Origin: Deltaproteobacteria bacterium RIFOXYD12_FULL_56_24
GTDB taxonomy: Bacteria; Desulfobacterota; Desulfobulbia; Desulfobulbales; Desulfurivibrionaceae
Reading direction: 5' to 3'
Length of the DNA: 64,000 nucleotides
Assembly (NCBI GenBank): GCA_001799285.1
Contig: MGTD01000018.1
Location: forward strand, 1 to 64,000
A program made the translations under genes and the position numbers. This document shows, one piece after another, positions 1-8,377 of this stretch. Within the stretch, counting starts at the first letter, position 1. Every line of letters begins with the position of its first letter. The notes beneath the pieces were generated by a model, which worked only from the letters and a program-made list of their open reading frames with translations, searched no databases and was not told the DNA's origin.

Positions 1-2
1 TC

Positions 3-425
3 AACTACCATAAGCTCGACCACAAACTCCTCGAAACCCTGATCTACACCTACCTGGGCGACTGGATCAGCCGCCAGAAACAGGACCAGGCAACGGGAGT
101 CGATGGCGCCCAGGAAAAACTCGCCGCCGCCGAAAGCCTCAAGAAAAAACTGGAGCTGATCCTCGAAGGCGAGGCCCCCTACGACATCTTCATCCGCTGG
201 AAACCCCTCGCCAAACAACCCATCGGCTGGCACCCCGACCTAAACGACGGCGTCCGCCTCAACATCCGCCCCTTCCTCACCGCCCCCGATGTCGCCAAAA
301 AGGGCACCGGCATCCTCCGCGACAAACCCAACATCAAATGGGAAAAAGACCGAGGCAAAGACGTGGAGTCCGCCCCCTGGTACCACCTCTGGGGCGGCGA
401 CCGGATTAACGACCACCATTTGAGC
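3..425 (+). CDS. pglX: BREX-1 adenine-specific DNA methyltransferase PglX, C-terminal end (5' partial)
   Basis: Only the last 140 residues are in the window. PglX is the N6-adenine methyltransferase that marks host DNA in type I BREX phage defence. The visible tail has the family's typical closing blocks GVRLNIRPF and KPNIKW followed by DRINDHH; family recognition is from memory, and the neighbouring pglZ and brxL support it. In the reading frame used here the protein stops at a TGA at 423-425, just after DRINDHHF. If one T of the four-T run at 419-423 is removed, the frame continues as LSLEEKRTSPAAKE to a stop at 464-466. That looks more like a normal PglX ending, so the last residues may be frameshifted by a real mutation or a sequencing error. 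The effect on activity is probably small. Confidence 0.85.
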
Positions 426-481
426 CTGGAAGAGAAACGCACTTCTCCGGCGGCAAAGGAATGATATGAGGGCTTCCCCAT

Positions 482-1057
482 ATGATCGATAGACAACCAG
501 CGAAAACTCTACCTACGATTGAGGGCTTTCTGCTCTTCCTAATCAATCCGTTTTTTCGATACTGGTGGGCTGCGCTTACCGGATGCGCGTCGATCCTCGC
601 AGTGTACATCACTCCTTCGTCCGGCATTACTCTAAATGGCGCTACGATGATGTCTGTGACTTTCGTCGCTTTCGCGCTGGTTTTTCTCACCCTTTCGGTG
701 CTCAACCAAGGCTGGCAACTGTATATGGGGCGATTGGTCGGGTTGCAAGTAACATCGTTTGAACGTAATCGCGATATGCCAGAGGGGTGGGTCTTTGTGC
801 TTGTTGGAGGCATTGATCTTGCGGTTGGCACCGTAATCGATATTCACAAGAAGACTGGGGCGGCCGAAGTGCCGTTTTCGCTTGTTCGGATTGCTTCCCG
901 AAATTCCCGCGGAGCGTACCAGGCTACCCCGATAGGTAAAATAAACCCAACCCACATTAAAGAACATTCCGCAGGAGGTCTCCGACCGGAAGACCTGATC
1001 GTCCGCACCTCAGTTGATCTGCAACGCATAAAGGAGGTAGTCAATGACCTCGGATAA
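482..1057 (+). CDS. Two-TM membrane protein paired with a TIR protein
   Basis: I do not recognise a named family for this 191-residue protein. Two hydrophobic segments lie at about residues 26-46 and 57-77, and a soluble C-terminal domain of roughly 110 residues follows. It overlaps the downstream TIR gene by 14 bases (1044-1057), so the two are very probably translated together. The pair sits between pglX and pglZ of a BREX locus, a place where accessory defence genes collect. A plausible reading, by inference only, is a membrane sensor or anchor for the TIR effector. Codon use is less GC-rich and less regular than in pglZ and brxL, which fits separate acquisition. Confidence 0.7.
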   Translation: MIDRQPAKTLPTIEGFLLFLINPFFRYWWAALTGCASILAVYITPSSGITLNGATMMSVTFVAFALVFLTLSVLNQGWQLYMGRLVGLQVTSFERNRDMPEGWVFVLVGGIDLAVGTVIDIHKKTGAAEVPFSLVRIASRNSRGAYQATPIGKINPTHIKEHSAGGLRPEDLIVRTSVDLQRIKEVVNDLG

Positions 1058-2000
1058 GAAGGTCTTCATTAGCTATTCCAACAATGATAGGGATTTTGCA
1101 GATCGTTTAGCCAACGCATTAATGGCGCTGGGACAAGATATATGGTTTGCCAAGTGGGACATTCAGCCGGGCGACTCGATTATCAGCAAGATTTTCGAGG
1201 AGGGCCTCGCCAACGCCAAAGCCTTCGCCATTATACTCTCGAAGGAGAGTGTTCGCTCTAGCTGGGTGCGCGAAGAACTAAACCAAGCGACAATGTACCG
1301 TATCGAAAATTTAGTGCGGGTCATTCCGATCATCAAGGAGGATGTCGAAATTCCGATGGCGCTTCGCACCCTGCACTGGGTAGATATGCGGACAGATTTT
1401 GACAGCGGGGTGCGGACTATCTTCAATGTGTTGAATGGTGTATCGGAAAAACCACCACTCGGTGAGACTCCAGCCCACCTGAAGGCGATTGTGCAGCCAG
1501 TCGCCGGATTATCTCGGCTGGCTTCGACAGTGGGGCTTCACTTGCTTCGAGCGACAGATGTTGATGAGCCTTTCATGCGAGCAGTCCGAAACAAAGAACT
1601 TGCTGATGCACTTCATCTTACCCCCACTGAACTAAATGACGCGGTGGACGAATTAGAGTCACAGGGTCTTGCTGAAACAAACAAGGAACTCGGTCATCAC
1701 CCGTTTGATTTCGGATCTGTCGAGCCTACCTATCTTCTTCATCACGCAATGAGTGGCTTCTTGGAGTACAAACCAGACAATGATGTAAAAGTTGTGATTA
1801 GTGCAATCGCTGCCTTGGACAGCGCGGAAGGTCCAGAACTTAAACAGCATACACAATTGAGTTCTGGACGCTTGAACAGGGCGGTTGAATACATCAAGGA
1901 CCATGGGTACGCCGATGTCCTTCTTGCCTTGGGAACGGCACCCTATGGTTTTATGCTCGTCAGAGCGACAAGAGCAACACGGCAGGCTTCACTCGATTAG
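1044..2000 (+). CDS. TIR-domain effector protein
   Basis: The first 120 residues form a TIR domain: FISYS at 8-12, the IWFAKWDIQPGDSI block at 33-46 and SSWVREEL at 72-79, which carries the acidic residue (Glu77 or Glu78) expected of NAD-cleaving TIRs. The remaining 190 residues hold two winged-helix-like segments near 190-210 and 270-290 (patterns LTPTELNDAVDELESQGL and LSSGRLNRAVEYIKDHG). Bacterial TIR proteins commonly kill or arrest infected cells by NAD depletion. The start overlaps the membrane-protein gene upstream, and AAGGAGG just before the ATG is a strong ribosome binding site. It does not match Thoeris as I know it, because no SLOG-domain ThsA-like partner is present. Confidence 0.8.
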   Translation: MTSDKKVFISYSNNDRDFADRLANALMALGQDIWFAKWDIQPGDSIISKIFEEGLANAKAFAIILSKESVRSSWVREELNQATMYRIENLVRVIPIIKEDVEIPMALRTLHWVDMRTDFDSGVRTIFNVLNGVSEKPPLGETPAHLKAIVQPVAGLSRLASTVGLHLLRATDVDEPFMRAVRNKELADALHLTPTELNDAVDELESQGLAETNKELGHHPFDFGSVEPTYLLHHAMSGFLEYKPDNDVKVVISAIAALDSAEGPELKQHTQLSSGRLNRAVEYIKDHGYADVLLALGTAPYGFMLVRATRATRQASLD

Positions 2001-2155
2001 GGCTTGTTTCAAGCGCGGTGCAGGTAAAGGGTCAGAAGTAGGTTTATCCGGTCATCTGACCCGATAAGTGACCTTTTAACGCTCACTCTGCGTGAATAGG
2101 TGTAATTTCGAACGAATTCAAAGGGATGTTCAAAAAAATACGGTAAGGTGTGATA

Positions 2156-3439
2156 ATGATTAAACATCTAAAAATGACCAATGTCGGACCGGCCCCAAAG
2201 ATGGAGCTGGAATTTGGTAAACGGCTGAACCTGCTCACCGGCGACAACGGCCTGGGCAAGAGCTTTCTGCTGGATATTGCCTGGTGGGCTATGACTCGCA
2301 AATGGCCTGCTGAATTGAACCCGAAACTCACCTCCGGAAAGGTGGTCCTGCCCACTGACAAAAAGCAGGGAGCAGAAATTGATTTTTCGTTTTCTGCAGC
2401 GTCAAAAACGAAGGGCCATACCAGTACCTTTGAAGCAAGAAGCCAGAATTGGACAGCCCCGCCAGGCCGTCCGGCAATTCCAGGGTTGGTTTTTTACGCG
2501 TTGGCTGACGGCAGTTTTGCCGTTTGGGACCCCGCTCGCAACTACTGGAAATTGAAAAATAACGAAGAGGGAACCGAGCGCCCGCCGGCCTACGTTTTCA
2601 GTCCAAAGGAGGTATGGGACGGGCTGCAACGCGAAGATGGCACATGGCTTTGTAACGGCCTGATTCGAGATTGGGCAGGTTGGCAGAAGGAAAAAGGCAG
2701 GGCATTTGCTTCGCTGACCGCCGTGCTGGAGGTTGTGTCGCCGACTTCGGAAGAAAAACTCGTTCCGGGTGGCTTGACCCGCATCAGCTTGGATGATGTG
2801 CGAGACATGCCCACATTGAAAATGCCCTATGGACAGGAAGTGGCCGTGGTTCATGCCTCTTCGGGGATGCGCCGTATTATTTCCCTGGCCTATTTTCTGG
2901 TTTGGTGTTGGGAAGAGCACCTGAAGGCGAAAGAACTGTTGGGAGAGGAGCCGGAAACCAAAACAGTCTTTTTGGTGGATGAAGTGGAGTCGCATCTGCA
3001 TCCGAAATGGCAGCGCACGGTGATTCCGGCCCTGATGAAGGTGATGGATCAATTGATGACATCGTCCGAGGTTCAACTCATTGTTGTGACCCATTCTCCG
3101 TTGATTATGGCTTCCGTCGAGCCATTTTTTGACGGGAAGTTGGATGCTTGGTTTGATCTTGATCTGGTCAATAATCAAGTCGTTCTCACCCCCAGGCAGT
3201 TTATCAGGCAGGGAGATGTGCGCGGTTGGTTGACCAGCGAGGCCTTTGACTTGAAGTCCGGCTATTCGATTGAAGCCGAAAAAGTGCTGGAAGACGCAAC
3301 GCAGGCGTTAAGCAACGCGTCCTTTAGTAAGGATGACGCCAAGGCTTTGGAGCAGCGTCTGCGTGAAGTGTTGTCGGATACCGATCCTTTCTGGATGCGC
3401 TGGCGTTTCGTGGCGGAAAAGAAGGGGTGGTTGTCATGA
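2156..3439 (+). CDS. Septu-like (PtuA-type) ABC/SMC-family ATPase
   Basis: This 427-residue protein has a Walker A (GDNGLGKS, residues 29-36), a Walker B with the ABC/RecF-type aspartate-glutamate pair (FLVDEVESHLHP, around 270) and a switch histidine (VVTHSP, around 310). It is therefore an overcoming-lysogenisation/RecF-like ATPase. The next gene encodes an HNH-type protein and overlaps it by ATGA, which is the architecture of Septu (PtuA plus PtuB) and of Septu modules attached to retrons. An upstream GTG at 2150 is possible, but TAAGG at 2144-2148 is better spaced for the ATG at 2156. Assignment to Septu proper rather than another ATPase-HNH system is inference. Confidence 0.7.
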   Translation: MIKHLKMTNVGPAPKMELEFGKRLNLLTGDNGLGKSFLLDIAWWAMTRKWPAELNPKLTSGKVVLPTDKKQGAEIDFSFSAASKTKGHTSTFEARSQNWTAPPGRPAIPGLVFYALADGSFAVWDPARNYWKLKNNEEGTERPPAYVFSPKEVWDGLQREDGTWLCNGLIRDWAGWQKEKGRAFASLTAVLEVVSPTSEEKLVPGGLTRISLDDVRDMPTLKMPYGQEVAVVHASSGMRRIISLAYFLVWCWEEHLKAKELLGEEPETKTVFLVDEVESHLHPKWQRTVIPALMKVMDQLMTSSEVQLIVVTHSPLIMASVEPFFDGKLDAWFDLDLVNNQVVLTPRQFIRQGDVRGWLTSEAFDLKSGYSIEAEKVLEDATQALSNASFSKDDAKALEQRLREVLSDTDPFWMRWRFVAEKKGWLS

Positions 3440-4035
3440 TTCATGTTGCTGCTCAGCCGGAGCCCGCATCGTTCGATGTGGAAGTTCGGCAGAAAGGCCT
3501 TGCCTGGTTGCAAAAGAAGAAAATTTCCCTTGATCAACCCTTGCCGCCTAAAACCACCTTGGAGCCCTATTGGCGGTACTGCCTTGATGAAATGCATTCA
3601 AGTTACAGCGGCTGTTGTGCCTATCTGTCGGTTTTTATTGAGCGGGTTACTGGCGGCGGATCGGTAGATCACTTCGTTGCCAAGTCCCAACGGGCGGAAT
3701 TGGCTTACGAATGGAGTAACTACCGGCTCGCCTGCTCCCGAATGAACAGCCGCAAAAGGGATTATGACGATGTGCTTGATCCCTTTGAGGTGGAAAGCGG
3801 CTGGTTTCACCTGGAGCCAATCACCGGCCACATTTACCCAAACCCGGATTTGTCGGAGGAGCAAAAGGTTGCGGTTCTGGCAACCATAGTTCGACTTGGC
3901 TTGAACGATGACGGAAATAAGGAGATGCGTGCCCGCCACTACCAGGAATATCGAGAAGGCTACTACACCGCTGCCTTTCTTCAAAAACGATCCCCGTTTG
4001 TCTGGGCTGAAGCAAATCGGCAAGGGTTGTTATGA
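3436..4035 (+). CDS. HNH-type nuclease, PtuB-like
   Basis: In this 199-residue protein the HNH core is read from VDHF (Asp78-His79), the YEWSNYRLAC block (Asn95, Cys100) and MNSRKRD (Asn104, Lys107). This matches the ieHf...W.N...C...N..K pattern of PtuB-like nucleases. Some zinc-binding cysteines common in PtuB are not obvious; only a Cys60-Cys61 pair and Cys100 are seen. The ATG at 3436 overlaps the ATPase stop as ATGA, so coupled translation is expected; an in-frame GTG at 3427 is less likely. The stop overlaps the start of a truncated pglZ copy in the same ATGA fashion. The likely role is the nuclease arm of the ATPase-HNH defence pair. Confidence 0.65.
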   Translation: MIHVAAQPEPASFDVEVRQKGLAWLQKKKISLDQPLPPKTTLEPYWRYCLDEMHSSYSGCCAYLSVFIERVTGGGSVDHFVAKSQRAELAYEWSNYRLACSRMNSRKRDYDDVLDPFEVESGWFHLEPITGHIYPNPDLSEEQKVAVLATIVRLGLNDDGNKEMRARHYQEYREGYYTAAFLQKRSPFVWAEANRQGLL

Positions 4036-4160
4036 GAGTTTTCGAGCACACTCTGAAAGCCGTCCGCGATGCGGCGGTTTTCAATCCGGAGGTCCAGGTG
4101 GCGCCGGCCTGTGTCTTCTGGCCGGAATGCAAAGCCGGTAACATTGTTATTGCGCAGTAA
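4032..4160 (+). pseudogene. Truncated duplicate of the pglZ 5' end
   Basis: This 42-codon reading frame begins MRVFEHTLKAVRDAAVF and shares NPEVQVAPAC with the intact PglZ (MRMMEHLLNAVREAAVF at 6041). Homology stops near FWPE, after which the frame runs through unrelated codons to a TAA at 4158-4160. Its ATG overlaps the HNH stop as ATGA. It looks like the scar of an earlier pglX-TIR-ATPase-HNH-pglZ arrangement. In that reading the wHTH/nucleotidyltransferase pair plus a full pglZ was later joined in at this point. The bases differ at many third positions from the intact gene, so it is not a recent exact duplication. Translation into a short peptide cannot be excluded. Confidence 0.8.
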
Positions 4161-4205
4161 CTCTTGCAAGGATACTATGCAAAAAAAGTGTTACAGGAGG
4201 CGGCA

Positions 4206-5201
4206 ATGTCCACACTGATCGAGCAACTTATCCAGTATCTTCGCGACACACTCAATGTTACCATCCCCGCTCGCCCATGGGAAAAAAGCAAGCATTTACC
4301 CTTCTTTCTGCAGGACGGTTATGCCTATTTTCAAGCAGAACTGTTTGGGCTCAATATATTGTTGATGCTGGATACCAGCGATGAAGAGCACTCTCCTGCC
4401 ACTCTCCGAAAGCATATGGATCAGGTTAGGGAAAAATATGAAGGTGAAGTCGTTTACGCCCGAGATCGAGTAACCGCCTATAACCGCAAGCGGTTGATCG
4501 AACATAATGTGCCGTTCATAGTGCCCGGCAACCAGTTGTATTTACCCATGCTGGCCATTGACCTACGGGAACATTTTCGCCAAAAGCGCCGGAGCATAGA
4601 TAAATTTAGCCCGGCCACCCAGGCCTTGGTCCTGTATTGGATATACAACAGCAATATGGGGCGGGAAAGAACAACCCCGACGGAAATGGCCAAGATTCTT
4701 GGCTATTCAAAAATGACCATGACCAGGGCTTTTAAAGAAGTGGACGCAGCCCTGGGTTCAGTGCCTACCAATGAACGACTCAACAATGACGTGAAATACG
4801 GTGTGACCGGCCAGGAACTTTGGCAAAAATTGCAACCATTCTGGCGTAGCCCCGTTAAGCACCGGCACTATCTGCTCAGAATGGACTTCGATCATGTATT
4901 TGCTCATTTTCGGGCAGGATTGACGGCCATGGCCAGTTATTCAATGCTGGCCGAGCCCAACCACGAAGTCTTTGCCGTGAGCCAAAATGAGTGGAAGGTC
5001 TCCTTGCAAAGACGCAACGTGGAGATTCTGGATAGGCCTGACTCACAAACAGTGGAGGTCGAAGTCTGGGGATACCCCCCGGATTTGTTTGCCCAAAATG
5101 ATTTGGTGGACCGGCTCTCGTTGTATCTCTCCTTGCGAGATAGGAGCGATGAACGAATCGAGTTGGCGCTGGAAGAACTACTGGAGGGGATGAAATGGTA
5201 A
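4206..5201 (+). CDS. wHTH protein, antitoxin-like partner of a nucleotidyltransferase
   Basis: This 331-residue protein has a central winged-helix segment (TPTEMAKILGYSKMTMTRAFKEV, roughly residues 160-180) flanked by two domains that I do not recognise. The ATG at 4206 is chosen because AGGAGG at 4196-4201 lies directly upstream. The stop overlaps the next gene by 7 bases. A regulator followed by an AbiEii-like nucleotidyltransferase is the layout of AbiE-type toxin-antitoxin and abortive-infection systems, so this is probably the antitoxin or autoregulator. The protein is longer than AbiEi, and the N-terminal part (about 150 residues) could instead be an enzyme or sensor domain. Confidence 0.6.
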   Translation: MSTLIEQLIQYLRDTLNVTIPARPWEKSKHLPFFLQDGYAYFQAELFGLNILLMLDTSDEEHSPATLRKHMDQVREKYEGEVVYARDRVTAYNRKRLIEHNVPFIVPGNQLYLPMLAIDLREHFRQKRRSIDKFSPATQALVLYWIYNSNMGRERTTPTEMAKILGYSKMTMTRAFKEVDAALGSVPTNERLNNDVKYGVTGQELWQKLQPFWRSPVKHRHYLLRMDFDHVFAHFRAGLTAMASYSMLAEPNHEVFAVSQNEWKVSLQRRNVEILDRPDSQTVEVEVWGYPPDLFAQNDLVDRLSLYLSLRDRSDERIELALEELLEGMKW

Positions 5202-5953
5202 GAGGTTTGGGGCGGTTCAGGGACCATTTTCAGAACTTTACCAGCCAATATGTCCTGATCGGAGGTGTTGCCTGTGACCTGGCCCTGGATGAAGCGGGGC
5301 TAAATTTTCGCGCCACGCAAGATCTCGACATAGTCTTGTGTATCGAGGCGCTCGACAGACCCTTTGTTGAAGTTTTTTGGGAGTTTATCCGTGCTGGCGA
5401 ATATCAAATCCAGGAAAAGTCTACGGGCGAGAAACAGTTTTATCGCTTCAAAAAACCTAAAGTTGCAGGTTTTCCGGCTATGCTGGAGTTGTTCTCACGG
5501 GCGCCAAATGTCTTGAAGACAGAAGAGGGAGATGGTCATCTTACCCCTATTCCCGTTGAGGAAGAGGCCGCAAGTTTGTCCGCTATTCTCCTGGATGACG
5601 ATTATTACGCCTGGATTCAAAAAGGCCAACAGTTACTGCGTGGAGTTTCTGTGGTGGACCCGAAACATATCATTCCGCTTAAGGCAAGAGCGTGGCTGGA
5701 TCTACGCGCCAGGAAGGCGAGCGGCGAGCCCATTGACAGCAAGAAGATCAAAAAACACCGAAATGATGTCTTTCGGCTGTTCCCAGTTCTTACCCCGGAG
5801 CCCATCACCGATGTGCCAGAGTCAATCAAGGAAGATATGCGAATTTTCTTATTGGCGATGGGAGAGGAAGAGATCGATCTTGCTGCCTTGGAACTAGGTA
5901 CGCGGACAAAGGGTGAAGTTTTAGACAACTTGACGACTATTTACGGGCTCTAA
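5195..5953 (+). CDS. AbiEii-like nucleotidyltransferase (toxin-like)
   Basis: The 252-residue protein has the nucleotidyltransferase signature near its N-terminus: GG at 23-24, Arg39-Ala-Thr41 and the paired metal-binding acids Asp43 and Asp45 in TQDLDIVL. This is the form seen in AbiEii/MenT-type toxins, which add nucleotides to tRNA or other acceptors. It is translationally coupled to the wHTH gene upstream (overlap of 7 bases; GGAGGGG at 5184-5190 serves as ribosome binding site). Its position directly before pglZ in a BREX locus suggests an abortive-infection back-up. An antibiotic-type nucleotidyltransferase is a less likely alternative. Confidence 0.7.
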   Translation: MVRGLGRFRDHFQNFTSQYVLIGGVACDLALDEAGLNFRATQDLDIVLCIEALDRPFVEVFWEFIRAGEYQIQEKSTGEKQFYRFKKPKVAGFPAMLELFSRAPNVLKTEEGDGHLTPIPVEEEAASLSAILLDDDYYAWIQKGQQLLRGVSVVDPKHIIPLKARAWLDLRARKASGEPIDSKKIKKHRNDVFRLFPVLTPEPITDVPESIKEDMRIFLLAMGEEEIDLAALELGTRTKGEVLDNLTTIYGL

Positions 5954-6040
5954 TGACAATGGTTGCAGTAGGCGAAGAACAGCTTTATTCCTGCACCCCC
6001 AGACCGTGGCTTGGTGTTCACAATGGATAGGGGGTGAAGC

Positions 6041-8377
6041 ATGAGAATGATGGAGCATCTCCTAAATGCTGTGCGAGAAGCAGCCGTCTTCAACCCGGAG
6101 GTCCAGGTGGCGCCGGCCTGCATCCTCTGGCCGGACCGGGATCGCCAGTGGGAGGCGGTGATTCCGCTCTTGCAGGCCGAGCTTCCGGAGCTGTTCATCC
6201 TCGGAGACTACGCCCCGGAAAGGCGGACTGGCCCGGCCATCTGGTTGCGTTGCGTCATTGCCGGCAAGACGGATGACCTCTCTCTGCCTAAGGGCCTGAC
6301 GCCGATTCTTTATCTGCCGGGTGTCAGCCGCCAGGATCTGCGGGCCGTTGAAAGTTGCCCGGACCACTTGAAGCCGCTGGCGGAACTCCAGTATCGGGGG
6401 GTGATCTGGTCGCAGATCAACGCCAAGGACTGGACCATTCTTGCCTATCTCAAGTCGGACCAGGGCGGGCTGGGTCTGGATGCGGCCCAAGACAGCGAGG
6501 CCAAGAATGCCATGCAGTTGGCCCTGTACCGTTTGCTGGATGAAGACCTGAAGCTGCTTGCAGGCAAGCGGCTTGACAAGGATTTTTTCAATACCCTGCT
6601 CACCGGTGGCGATCCGACCCGTGATCTTCTGCTCTGGCTTGATCTGGGCGATGGCTTTCGGGGTGCTCGCTCCGAGAACGAATGGCAGGCCTTCGTTGAG
6701 GTGTGCAAATCGCAGCTTGCCTTTCATCCGGAAAAAGAAGGGGTTCTGACCGGGGCCGCCAAGCTGGCCGGCCAGGAAGGACCGTGGCGGGCGGTATGGC
6801 AGCGGTTCTGCGAGGCCCCTCATCGTTATCCGAATCTTCCGGCCCGGATTCGTCAATGCCAGGCCCCCAACGCCACCCTGTTCTGGCACTCGACTGATGG
6901 CCCTTTCTCCGGCTGGCCGCAATGGAATGATGACCAGGAGAAAAGCCTGCGCCGGGATCTTCTGGCCCTGGCCGAGCTGCCTGCCCACCAGGCCCGAAAA
7001 AAGCTGCTTGACCTGGAAGGACGCCATGGCCACCGGCGGCGGCTGGTTTGGGCCGAGTTGGGCGAGGCGCCGCTGGTACAAGCCATGGAGCATCTGGCCC
7101 GTCTGGCCGAGGTCACCGGCACAGGTCTTGCCGCCGGCACCTTGGATGATCTGGTAAGCGGTTTTAGTGCCAGGGGCTGGCAGGCCGATGACGCCCTTCT
7201 CCATGCCCTTGCCCGGCTTGAAGCCCCTGCCGATCTAGCGGTGATCAGCGGCGCGATCCGGGCCGCCTATCTCCCCTGGGCGGAAGAATCGGCCCGCTAC
7301 CTGCAAAAAACCGTGTCCGCCACCGCCTATCCTGGTGGCAGCATCCTTTCGAGGCGAGCAACTCCGGTTGCGCCAGGTGAATGCCTCTTCTTCGTTGACG
7401 GCCTGCGTTTTGACCTGGCCAAACGACTTGAGAAGATGCTGGCGGAAAAGGGAAAAACGGTTGGCGAGCGGCCTTACTGGGTGCCTCTCCCCAGCGTCAC
7501 CGGCACCGGCAAGCCGGCAATGGCCCCGGTCCTTTCTTCCTCTGAACTGGCGGAGGAAACGGTGGGCTACAACTTCGAGCCGCTGACCGCCTATCTGCTG
7601 CGGAAAATCATGGTAGAACAGGGTTGGCGGATTCTCGACCGGGCCGAGAACGGCGACGGACAGGGCAAGGCCTGGTGCGAGTTCGGCGATATTGACCACG
7701 AAGGCCACAGCCGAGGCGCGAAGATCGCCAGGCATCTTGACCCCCTCCTCATCGAGATCCGCGACCGGATCATTGCCCTGCTTGATGCCGGTTGGCAAAA
7801 GGTGCGGGTGGTAACCGATCATGGCTGGCTGTTGCTGCCCGACGGCCTGCCCAAGACGGAGCTGCCCGCCTGTCTGGTTGACAGCAAATGGGGCCGCTGT
7901 GCGGCAATCAAACAGGGGGCGGCCACCGATGAGCGCCTGTATCCCTGGTATTGGAATCCGGAGCAGTTGGTGGCCCTGGCCGACGGGATTTCCTGTTACC
8001 GGCAGGGGGAGGAATACGCCCACGGTGGCTTGAGTTTGCAGGAGTGTCTGGTTTTGGAGCTTACCGTCAGCCGGTCGGCCGAGGCTTGCGGCGCAGCAGG
8101 CGCGCTCGTCTTTACCGATATCGTTTGGAAGGGCTTGCGTTGCACGGTGGCGGTGACTGGCGATTGTAACGGCCTGTCGCTGGATATCCGCAGGCAGGCC
8201 GGAGACCCGGCCTTCAGCGTGGTGGTTGGGGTAAAGGAATTGAAGGGCAACGGCACCGCTTCGGTGGTTGTTGAGGACGAAGAGCTGGAAGGACAGCCCG
8301 CGGTCCTGGTTCTGTGCGCACCCGGTGGCGCACTTGCCGCTCAAGTTGCCACGGTTATTGGTGGAGAAAAAGAATGA
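6041..8377 (+). CDS. pglZ: BREX-1 phosphatase-like protein PglZ
   Basis: This 778-residue protein belongs to the alkaline-phosphatase superfamily PglZ group, a core BREX component that works with PglX. Metal-site motifs are visible as FFVDGLRFDLAKRL around residue 450 and VVTDHGW around 590. The N-terminus (VQVAPACILWPD, WEAVIPLL, LPELFILGDY) resembles what I recall as the type-B form of BREX-1 PglZ. The start codon at 6041 follows GGGGGTGAAGC. The stop overlaps brxL by ATGA. Codon use is GC-rich and matches brxL, unlike the accessory modules between 482 and 5953, so pglZ-brxL looks like one ancestral unit with pglX. Confidence 0.9.
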   Translation: MRMMEHLLNAVREAAVFNPEVQVAPACILWPDRDRQWEAVIPLLQAELPELFILGDYAPERRTGPAIWLRCVIAGKTDDLSLPKGLTPILYLPGVSRQDLRAVESCPDHLKPLAELQYRGVIWSQINAKDWTILAYLKSDQGGLGLDAAQDSEAKNAMQLALYRLLDEDLKLLAGKRLDKDFFNTLLTGGDPTRDLLLWLDLGDGFRGARSENEWQAFVEVCKSQLAFHPEKEGVLTGAAKLAGQEGPWRAVWQRFCEAPHRYPNLPARIRQCQAPNATLFWHSTDGPFSGWPQWNDDQEKSLRRDLLALAELPAHQARKKLLDLEGRHGHRRRLVWAELGEAPLVQAMEHLARLAEVTGTGLAAGTLDDLVSGFSARGWQADDALLHALARLEAPADLAVISGAIRAAYLPWAEESARYLQKTVSATAYPGGSILSRRATPVAPGECLFFVDGLRFDLAKRLEKMLAEKGKTVGERPYWVPLPSVTGTGKPAMAPVLSSSELAEETVGYNFEPLTAYLLRKIMVEQGWRILDRAENGDGQGKAWCEFGDIDHEGHSRGAKIARHLDPLLIEIRDRIIALLDAGWQKVRVVTDHGWLLLPDGLPKTELPACLVDSKWGRCAAIKQGAATDERLYPWYWNPEQLVALADGISCYRQGEEYAHGGLSLQECLVLELTVSRSAEACGAAGALVFTDIVWKGLRCTVAVTGDCNGLSLDIRRQAGDPAFSVVVGVKELKGNGTASVVVEDEELEGQPAVLVLCAPGGALAAQVATVIGGEKE

